Source: Rikenellaceae bacterium (lineage in GTDB: Bacteria; Bacteroidota; Bacteroidia; Bacteroidales; Rikenellaceae). Taken from it: a stretch of 64,000 nt of DNA. Below, piece after piece: positions 55,890 through 64,000 of the stretch. Every line of letters begins with the position of its first letter. Position 1 is the first letter of the stretch. The notes below the pieces were generated by a model that ran no database searches, was not told where the DNA came from, and saw only the letters and a list, made by a program, of their open reading frames with translations. The stretch covers positions 1 to 64,000 of the forward strand of contig JAJQEF010000017.1 in assembly GCA_021201795.1 (NCBI GenBank). Reading direction: 5' to 3'. The position numbers and the translations under genes were made by a program.

Positions 55890-55924
55890 AAAATCCCGTT
55901 CGTGATCGAGCGGGATTTTTTTTA
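55890..55924 (+). terminator. Intrinsic terminator after the GH106 gene
   Basis: Stem AAAATCCCG-TTCG / CGAG-CGGGATTTT (one wobble pair) with loop TGAT and a long T-run, directly after the stop codon. Confidence 0.88.
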
Positions 55925-55962
55925 TTATCCATAAAATACATAATTTAGTGAAATTTTTTTCA

Positions 55963-56460
55963 ATGAATATCACTGACGTCATTTTAATAATCCCGCTGGT
56001 TTTGTCTGTGATCCATGGTTTTAGAGACGGGATCATCCTCCAGTTGGGGGGGCTGATCGGAATTGCCATCGGCATTATTCTCGCCGTAAACTATAGTCCC
56101 GCTGTCAGCGAATTTCTCGGAATTACCTCAGCCTTCTCCACCGAAATATCCTTTGTAATAATAATCGCTGCTACCATGCTGGTCATCGGAATAGCAGGCT
56201 GGATAATAAATAAAGTTTTCAATTTCGTAGGTCTCGGTTTAATAAATAAGTTGGGTGGCGCGATTATCGGATGCGTGAAAATGATATTCATTTTAACCAT
56301 ACTGACGGTCATCTTCGACAATATAAACCGCAGTACCCATTTCGTGGAAGAAAAGCACCTCACTGAATCAGTCATATACACCAAATTGGAAAATATCTCG
56401 TATACTATACTTCCTTCGATGGAAACGTTAAAAAATAAACTGAACTTCATTTCATTATGA
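55963..56460 (+). CDS. CvpA family membrane protein
   Basis: 165 residues from the ATG at 55963 (MNITDVILIIPLVLSVIHGFRDG); a GTG five codons earlier is less likely. Four membrane helices with the CvpA pattern: G-x-R-x-G after the first helix and a gly-rich third segment (LGGAIIGCVKMIFILTILTVIF near 102-123, in part). In E. coli CvpA is linked to colicin V production and envelope integrity; its exact function is not settled. The 3' end overlaps rsgA by four bases (ATGA). Confidence 0.88.
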   Translation: MNITDVILIIPLVLSVIHGFRDGIILQLGGLIGIAIGIILAVNYSPAVSEFLGITSAFSTEISFVIIIAATMLVIGIAGWIINKVFNFVGLGLINKLGGAIIGCVKMIFILTILTVIFDNINRSTHFVEEKHLTESVIYTKLENISYTILPSMETLKNKLNFISL

Positions 56461-57386
56461 AAAACGGCATCGTCATAAAAAATACAGGCAGTTGGTATTA
56501 TGTGGAGGATAAAGATTCCGGTAATATATGCGAGTGCAAATTAAAAGGTAAACTCAGGCTCAAGGACATACGCACGACCAATCCCATAGCTGTGGGCGAT
56601 ACGGTATTTTTCGACACGGATGAAACCGGAAGCAACGTGATATGGGAAATAGAAGAACGCAAAAACTATATAATAAGGCGTTCGTCCAACCTATCAAAGG
56701 AGGCGCATATTATCGCTGCCAATGTCGATACGGCATTCGTGGTTGCGACTTTAAACTTCCCGATTACTTCAACGGAGTTCATAGACAGATTCCTTGTGAC
56801 AGCAGAGGCGTATAATATTCCCGCGGTCGTAATATTGAATAAATGCGACCTCTATACCCATGAAGATTATCAGCCCATACTGGAAGATTTCCGTAAGATT
56901 TACGAATCTGCAGGGTATCCTGTCATTGAAGTATCCGCAACCGAGGGAACCAACATAAACTACCTCCGGGAATACACTCGGAATAAAATAAATCTATTTT
57001 CAGGAAATTCAGGAGTAGGGAAATCGACATTGATAAACGCTGTCGATAAAACATTAACGCCTAAAACCGGAGATATCTCACTCTACCATAACAAAGGCAA
57101 GCATACCACTACCTTCTCAGAAATGTTTAAAATGAAAGACGGGGGATACATCATCGACACCCCTGGGATAAAAAGTTTCGGATTGGTCGACGTTGAAAAA
57201 AACGAAGTCGGAAAATATTTCCCGGAAATATTCAAATTCTCCTCCAATTGTCAATACTATAACTGCACTCATACACACGAACCGGGATGTTGTGTAAAAA
57301 AAGCCATCGAAAACGTATCTATAGCTGAAGAAAGATATATAAGTTATCTGAAATTGCTTGAAGATAACAACCAGAAATACCGTTAA
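56457..57386 (+). CDS. rsgA: Ribosome biogenesis GTPase RsgA
   Basis: Checks late 30S subunit assembly. 309 residues: N-terminal OB fold, then a circularly permuted GTPase with NKCD near 124-127, GNSGVGKSTLINA near 182-194 (P-loop) and DTPGIKSFG near 235-243, and a C-terminal zinc finger (CQYYNCTHTHEPGC, near 261-274, with the C-x5-C-x-H-x5-C spacing). The order G4-G1-G3 is the family's hallmark. Stop codon converges on deoC with a four-base overlap. Confidence 0.96.
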   Translation: MKNGIVIKNTGSWYYVEDKDSGNICECKLKGKLRLKDIRTTNPIAVGDTVFFDTDETGSNVIWEIEERKNYIIRRSSNLSKEAHIIAANVDTAFVVATLNFPITSTEFIDRFLVTAEAYNIPAVVILNKCDLYTHEDYQPILEDFRKIYESAGYPVIEVSATEGTNINYLREYTRNKINLFSGNSGVGKSTLINAVDKTLTPKTGDISLYHNKGKHTTTFSEMFKMKDGGYIIDTPGIKSFGLVDVEKNEVGKYFPEIFKFSSNCQYYNCTHTHEPGCCVKKAIENVSIAEERYISYLKLLEDNNQKYR

Positions 57387-58264
57387 CCGAAATAATTGAT
57401 TTCACGATCTTCTATCGCGCTCAACAAACGGTCGCCCAATTTAGAGGCTCCTATCCTGAAAAGCTCCGGCGTGAGCCAGTCCTTTCCCAGGATCGTTTCC
57501 ACGATAGTGTAATATCTTACCGCATCGTCAATATCTGAAACACCTCCGGAGATTTTAATTCCTATTTTCTCCCCTGTTTCACCGAAATAATCTTTAATAG
57601 CATTGCACATAACGACAACCGCTTCCGGTGTAGCGCCTTTATCATTCTTACCGGTCGAAGTCTTTATAAAATCCGTGCCTGCCGCCATAGCCAGAACAGA
57701 CGCCTTTCTTACAGCTGACAATCCGGGCAGCGATCCGGATTCGATTATAACTTTGAGTAAGGTCTCAGTACTCAGTTCCTGCCTTATTATCTCTATTTCG
57801 TTCGCGACCTCCTCGTAATTACCTTCCATAAACTGCCCCACGTTCATCACGATATCTATCTCGTCAGCTCCGTTCTCTTCCGCCATAGCACACTCCAGCA
57901 TCTTAACTTCGAGAAAAGTCTGTGAACATGGGAACCCGGCTCCTACCGAGGTAATACCTATTTCACTATCGTCCAATTCGATCCCGGCCACATCGACAAA
58001 TGCAGGAAAAACACAAAGCGAAGCTATATTCGGAAGATGGGAAAAATTTTTACCCAACTCAGATGCCTTCCTTGCGAATACACGTATAGATTCCGTATTA
58101 TCCGTAGGTTTCAAGGAGGTCAGATCGAGGTATCCAAAACATTTTTCATAAACGTCCTTATTCCGGTTGAAAGAAAGTTTCTTTTCGATCTCTTCAACTT
58201 TATTCTTAATGTCTTCATCACTCACACGTAAAAAAAGACGGTTCATTATATTCGAGTAGTCCAT
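57383..58264 (-). CDS. deoC: Deoxyribose-phosphate aldolase
   Basis: Splits deoxyribose 5-phosphate into acetaldehyde and glyceraldehyde 3-phosphate in nucleoside salvage. At 293 residues it is the longer Bacteroidetes form. Key parts are DLTSLKPTDNTESIRVFARKA near 47-67 (in part), EIDIVMNVGQFMEGNYEEV near 135-153 (Asp), LKVIIESGSL near 170-179 (Lys) and DFIKTSTGKNDKGATPEAV near 199-217 with the Schiff-base Lys, followed by GIKISGGVSDIDDA. No other deo gene lies nearby. Confidence 0.96.
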   Translation of the reverse strand: MDYSNIMNRLFLRVSDEDIKNKVEEIEKKLSFNRNKDVYEKCFGYLDLTSLKPTDNTESIRVFARKASELGKNFSHLPNIASLCVFPAFVDVAGIELDDSEIGITSVGAGFPCSQTFLEVKMLECAMAEENGADEIDIVMNVGQFMEGNYEEVANEIEIIRQELSTETLLKVIIESGSLPGLSAVRKASVLAMAAGTDFIKTSTGKNDKGATPEAVVVMCNAIKDYFGETGEKIGIKISGGVSDIDDAVRYYTIVETILGKDWLTPELFRIGASKLGDRLLSAIEDREINYFG

Positions 58265-58315
58265 AGTGTTGATTTCTTGGCGGATATCTTTGCAAACCTA
58301 CATTAAAATAACTAT

Positions 58316-58570
58316 TTATCCAAAAATGAATTCATTGTTTACCAATTCTTCATGTTCTTTCAGCTCATAGGACAAGGCTCCGGTAGGACATTTCTCAATA
58401 GTTTTAACTATTTCATCGACCGTCGCCATATCCAATTTCACCCATGGCCTGGAGGCAGGATCGAATACATTTCTAAGATTGTAGTGACACATTCCCGAGT
58501 GTACGCACTTGCTCTGGTCCCAATAGACCACGATTTTTTCGTTTGAATATTCATGAAGGGTCGAGTTCAT
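58316..58570 (-). CDS. YjdI-like small iron-sulphur cluster protein
   Basis: 84 residues from the ATG at 58570 (MNSTLHEYSNEKIVVYWDQ); an upstream in-frame ATG adds an unlikely leader. It carries CVHSGMC (near 27-33) and CPTGALSYE (near 66-74), a divergent Fe-S binding pattern also found in the mitoNEET/YjdI group. The family is usually annotated as a (4Fe-4S) protein, but the ligand set allows other cluster types. Role unknown; no redox partner adjacent. Confidence 0.8.
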   Translation of the reverse strand: MNSTLHEYSNEKIVVYWDQSKCVHSGMCHYNLRNVFDPASRPWVKLDMATVDEIVKTIEKCPTGALSYELKEHEELVNNEFIFG

Positions 58571-58691
58571 AATATAAAGAATTATTAATGAAAAACCTTT
58601 AAACTTAATATTCTCAAGCAAATCTTAATCTAAAGAATGGAGATTGAAAATATTAAACCTAAAGGTTTTGTAACAATTCTTTACTTACCGG

Positions 58692-58997
58692 CTATTCTTC
58701 ATCAGAATCGTCGGAAGTGTCGGCGATTTCTTCCGCACCGCTGATGTCCTCCTCAAAAAAATCTTTTTCGTCTTCTTCCTCTCCGGTGTCCACTTTAACG
58801 TCGACTTTGATCAGATAACTGGTATCTTCGGTTTCAAGCATAATAGCATAAAAAAAATCAGTAGGACTTTTATCGATACGAATCATATTTTCCGTATATC
58901 CATATGGATATTTTTTCTTTACCTCCTCCTGTAATTCAGGGGATAGATTCTTGTAACTAATTACTACTCTTTTCTTTGGCGTACTATTTGATTCCAT
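58692..58997 (-). CDS. Hypothetical acidic protein
   Basis: 101 residues from MESNSTPKKRVVISYKNLSPE. The first 70 residues are conserved-looking (basic start, LSPELQEEVKKKYPYGYTENMIRIDK in part, then a short beta hairpin FFYAIMLETEDTSYLIKVDV), and the last 35 are almost all Asp/Glu. I do not recognise a domain; similar short acidic-tailed proteins occur in Bacteroidales. The start at 58997 is preferred over 59027 because MYNCRKLDKK looks like non-coding leader. It stands alone, divergent from ligA, with a 173-base upstream gap where no clear promoter is visible. Confidence 0.7.
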   Translation of the reverse strand: MESNSTPKKRVVISYKNLSPELQEEVKKKYPYGYTENMIRIDKSPTDFFYAIMLETEDTSYLIKVDVKVDTGEEEDEKDFFEEDISGAEEIADTSDDSDEE

Positions 58998-59161
58998 TTT
59001 TTTATCTAATTTTCTGCAATTATACATAAAATTTGCTTATAGAAAACAGGTGTTTGAAAAAATAACTATACTTTTTAAGCCGTAATAAGCATTTTCCCTG
59101 CCATTTACACCCTGGAAAACTTATTAAACTAAACCATAAAACGATGTTCGGAGCAAAATAA

Positions 59162-61246
<2,085 letters not shown>

Positions 61247-61247
61247 T

Positions 61248-63479
61248 ATGGAACTGCCGGAACTCTATGCAGACATAATCCTGCCGTTAGCTATAAGAAG
61301 CGTATATACATACCGTGTACCCAACGGATATAACATATCGTTAGGTTCGAGAGTAACAGTTCCCCTGGGTAAAAACAAATATTACACAGGCATTGTTTTC
61401 AGGATTCACCGCAACGCTCCTTCTTACGACACGAAAAGTATAATCGTATCGGATGAGACCCACATATACGCCACTAAGGAGCAGCTGACCCTGTGGAACT
61501 GGATCTCCGGTTATTATATGTGTCCATTAGGTCTGGTCTATCGTGCGGCATTGCCATCGAGTCTTAAACTGTCCGGCAACGAACAAGAGCTTACTGAGAA
61601 ATTTGCATACAAGACGACATTACGGTATTCGATAAACCCGAAGATCGATATCGACGAGAAATCCAAAGAACTAAAAAAATACAAGCGTCAATCCGAAGTT
61701 TTCGATTTACTGGTAGCAAACGGTGCCTTGGAGAGAAACAAATTTGAAAGAACACAACTTCCCGCACTGGCTGTCCTCGAAAAAAAAGGATATATCATAG
61801 CTGAAGAGAAAAAATTAGACCGCACGATTTCAAAAGATTCCATCAGCAAAAAAATGCCTCTGTTAACTGAAATGCAATCCGGATCATTTGAGAAAATAAA
61901 AAAAAGTTTTTCAGAAAATAAACCGGTTCTTCTACACGGAGTCACCGGAAGCGGTAAAACCGAAATATATATTAATTTAATCGACAGGTACCTCGTTCAA
62001 GGAAGAGATGTACTGTATTTACTTCCTGAGATCGCTATAACCTCCCAGCTTATTACCCGGCTGGCTGATTATTTCGGAGAACGGATAATAATCTACCACT
62101 CCAAGATCAATAATACGATACGTGCAGAAATTTACCTGAGAATGCTGGAGCGGAACAGAGAGTCGGTAATTGTGGTAGGAGTAAGGTCGTCGGTTTTTCT
62201 TCCATTCAATAATCTGGGACTGATCGTAGTGGATGAGGAACATGACGCCAATTACAAGCAAAACGACACTGCTCCCCGATATAATGCACGCGACTCCGCG
62301 GTTATACTTGCACAAATATTCAAAACCAATATAATTCTTGGAAGCGCGACGCCCTCCATAGAATCGTATTATAATGCTGTGAACAATAAATATTCGCTTG
62401 TAGAACTGACGGAGAAATACCATGGCAGCAACAATATACAATACATAATTTCCGATGTTCTGCGCGCTTCAAAACGCGGGGAAAAAATCTCGCATTTCAC
62501 CTCCGAACTAATCAGGGAAATCCAAAGCACCATCTCTGAAAAAAACCAGGCCATCCTGTTCCAGAACCGTAGAGGATACTCTCCCTACATAGAGTGCCAG
62601 GAGTGCGGATGTACATTTTTTTGTTCCGACTGCAACGTAAGTATGACCTATCATAAATCACATAAATCATTAGTCTGCCACTATTGCGGAAAAAAAGAAA
62701 GCATCCCTCATCGCTGTACGAAATGCGGATCTAACAATATAAAACCGATGGGATTCGGAACGGAAAAAATAGAACAGGAATTAAAGAGCCTGTTTCCGGA
62801 AGCGGCAATCGACCGGTTCGATCTGGATACTGCTACCAATAATAAGCAGTTCCGGAAAATAATATCCGATATGGAATCCGGGAAAACTGATATATTGGTG
62901 GGCACCCAGATGGTCACCAAAGGGTTCGATTTCGACAAAGTAACGCTCTCTGCCATTCTGAATGCAGACAATATGCTTAATATACCCGATTTCCGAGCAC
63001 AGGAGAGAGGCTTCCAGACAATGATGCAGGTCACGGGACGTGCCGGCAGAAGAAATACAGAAGGAACGGCAGTAATACAAACTTCCCAGCCGGAGCATCC
63101 GGTAATTGTACAGGTCCGGAACAACGACTATCAAGGTATGTTCCGGAGCCAGCTTATGGAGCGACACAGATTTTTATACCCTCCGTTCTGCCGTCTGATA
63201 TCATTCACGTTAAAGAACAGAAATAAAACTATACTGGATCACGGTGCCGAAGTTTTTGCCAAAGAATTAAGGCATGTTTTCGGCAGGCGGCTACTGGGAC
63301 CCGACATTCCTGCAATAGACAAAATCAGGAACGAATATATCTGCGAGTTCCTTCTTAAAATCGAAAAAGAAAAATCTTTTTCCGAAGCAAAAAAAATAAT
63401 AACCGGTCTGGTCGATAAAATCAATCGCACGGATACCTTTAAAACTCTGACTGTATCGATTAATGTCGATCCGCAATAA
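61248..63479 (+). CDS. priA: Primosomal protein N' (replication restart helicase PriA)
   Basis: 743 residues from the ATG at 61248 (MELPELYADIILPLAIRSVYTYRVP, in part); a longer reading frame starting inside ligA is discarded. The 3'BD domain comes first, then the helicase with HGVTGSGKTEIYI near 231-243 (Walker A), DEEHDANYKQND near 329-340 (DEAH-type), GSATPSIESYY near 365-375 and QVTGRAGRR near 592-600. The two zinc sites sit between lobes: CQECGCTFFCSDCN and CHYCGKKESIPHRCTKCGS near 453-497. It restarts stalled forks by loading the replicative helicase. Confidence 0.97.
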   Translation: MELPELYADIILPLAIRSVYTYRVPNGYNISLGSRVTVPLGKNKYYTGIVFRIHRNAPSYDTKSIIVSDETHIYATKEQLTLWNWISGYYMCPLGLVYRAALPSSLKLSGNEQELTEKFAYKTTLRYSINPKIDIDEKSKELKKYKRQSEVFDLLVANGALERNKFERTQLPALAVLEKKGYIIAEEKKLDRTISKDSISKKMPLLTEMQSGSFEKIKKSFSENKPVLLHGVTGSGKTEIYINLIDRYLVQGRDVLYLLPEIAITSQLITRLADYFGERIIIYHSKINNTIRAEIYLRMLERNRESVIVVGVRSSVFLPFNNLGLIVVDEEHDANYKQNDTAPRYNARDSAVILAQIFKTNIILGSATPSIESYYNAVNNKYSLVELTEKYHGSNNIQYIISDVLRASKRGEKISHFTSELIREIQSTISEKNQAILFQNRRGYSPYIECQECGCTFFCSDCNVSMTYHKSHKSLVCHYCGKKESIPHRCTKCGSNNIKPMGFGTEKIEQELKSLFPEAAIDRFDLDTATNNKQFRKIISDMESGKTDILVGTQMVTKGFDFDKVTLSAILNADNMLNIPDFRAQERGFQTMMQVTGRAGRRNTEGTAVIQTSQPEHPVIVQVRNNDYQGMFRSQLMERHRFLYPPFCRLISFTLKNRNKTILDHGAEVFAKELRHVFGRRLLGPDIPAIDKIRNEYICEFLLKIEKEKSFSEAKKIITGLVDKINRTDTFKTLTVSINVDPQ

Positions 63480-63491
63480 TAAATTAATAAA

Positions 63492-63995
63492 ATGGAAAAA
63501 ATAGAATCGAGGGAACTAAGCGAAAATGTCGTAAAACTGATCGGCGATAAATGGATGCTGGTAACGGCAGTCGATAAAGAGAAATTCAATACGATGACGG
63601 CAAGCTGGGGCGGTCTCGGTTACATATGGAACAAACCGGTCGCTTTCATTCTTATACGTCCTGAAAGATATACTTTCGAATTCACAGAAAAAACCGACTT
63701 CCTCACCCTTTCGTTTTTCAACGAAAAATACCGCAAAGCCCTTAAAATATGCGGAACCGTTTCAGGCAGGAACACCGGCAAGGTAAGAGATGCCGGATTG
63801 ACACCGTTGGCAACGACACTCGGAAACATAACCTTCAAAGAAGCCGGACTGATCTTGGAATGTAAAAAGATATATTCCGATTTCTTCAAACCGGAAAATT
63901 TCCATGATACGGACCAGTTCCATAAATGGTACGAAGAAGGCGGTGTGCACAAGATGTATATTTACGAGATCGTCAACGTCTGGAAGAACGAATAA
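63492..63995 (+). CDS. Flavin reductase-like FMN-binding protein
   Basis: 167 residues of the split-barrel flavin reductase fold: MTASWGGLGYIWNKPVAFILIRPERYTFEF near 35-64 (in part), followed by LTLSFFNEKYRKALKICGTVSGRNTGKVR near 73-101. The pattern N-x-M-T-A-S-W-G followed by R-P-x-R-[YF]-T is typical of Bacteroidales proteins annotated as flavin reductase family. It binds FMN; electron donor and acceptor are unknown. It follows priA after 12 bases and ends just before the window edge. Confidence 0.88.
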   Translation: MEKIESRELSENVVKLIGDKWMLVTAVDKEKFNTMTASWGGLGYIWNKPVAFILIRPERYTFEFTEKTDFLTLSFFNEKYRKALKICGTVSGRNTGKVRDAGLTPLATTLGNITFKEAGLILECKKIYSDFFKPENFHDTDQFHKWYEEGGVHKMYIYEIVNVWKNE

Positions 63996-64000
63996 AAGCA

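Overview
The window is a 64 kb stretch of a low-GC Bacteroidales-type (Bacteroidota) chromosome. Several things point there. The promoters fit the Bacteroidetes form (TTG/TTTG, about 19-21 bp, then TAnnTTTG). There are almost no Shine-Dalgarno sequences. The gene families are typical: DUF349 protein, DUF4919, DUF3108, a long DeoC, Rho with a long disordered insert, GH106 and GH28 lipoproteins, and an EtfBA/acyl-CoA dehydrogenase operon. Genus cannot be fixed from the sequence. Nearly all of it is ordinary, densely packed housekeeping DNA. No phage, insertion sequence, CRISPR array, tRNA or rRNA was seen.

Layout. 1-5.5 kb: pyrG (cut by the window edge) behind a DUF349 gene, then an SDR oxidoreductase and a secreted beta-propeller protein. 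5.5-10.7 kb: tatD-tcdA, an XRE regulator, znuA-znuC without a permease gene, a lipid kinase and ridA. 10.7-16 kb: gcvH-mdh and etfB-etfA-acyl-CoA dehydrogenase. 16-24 kb: pheT, guaA, a double ABC ATPase, rhomboid, holA and a DUF4919 gene. 24-27 kb: thiL-phosphoesterase-thiD-divIC. 27-35 kb: aroQ, pyruvate kinase, DUF3108, recG, aroE, yqaA and an acyl-CoA ligase. 35.3-35.7 kb: RNase P RNA. 35.7-37.1 kb: a TrpB2-type synthase.

The least ordinary part is 37.2-42.9 kb. It is a tandem array of small secreted or lipoprotein genes, each ending in a TonB-C-terminal-like domain closed by a WGH[YF]R motif. It holds four open paralogues plus one divergent founder-like copy, and at least four copies in decay. 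The decayed copies are an internally deleted relic, one copy with a nonsense codon and a frameshift, one whose start codon is lost, and a relic of just a C-terminal tail. One open copy has lost its lipobox cysteine. None has the N-terminal membrane anchor or proline-rich stalk of TonB, so they are not ordinary energy transducers.

42.9-64 kb returns to core genes: miaA and rho, an acyl-CoA reductase, a cold-shock protein, a lipoprotein, asnS, rpoN, a PAP2-like membrane protein, a GH28-like/GH106 lipoprotein pair, cvpA-rsgA, deoC, a small Fe-S protein, ligA, priA and a flavin reductase-like gene.

Other points worth attention are: pyruvate kinase, whose only plausible ATG is out of frame across an A8 run and whose Mg-binding Asp reads as Tyr; a GH28-fold protein lacking the usual catalytic aspartates; a TTACA-N2-TGTAA palindrome in front of both the XRE gene and znuA; and a terminator-like hairpin five bases before the start codon of one array gene.
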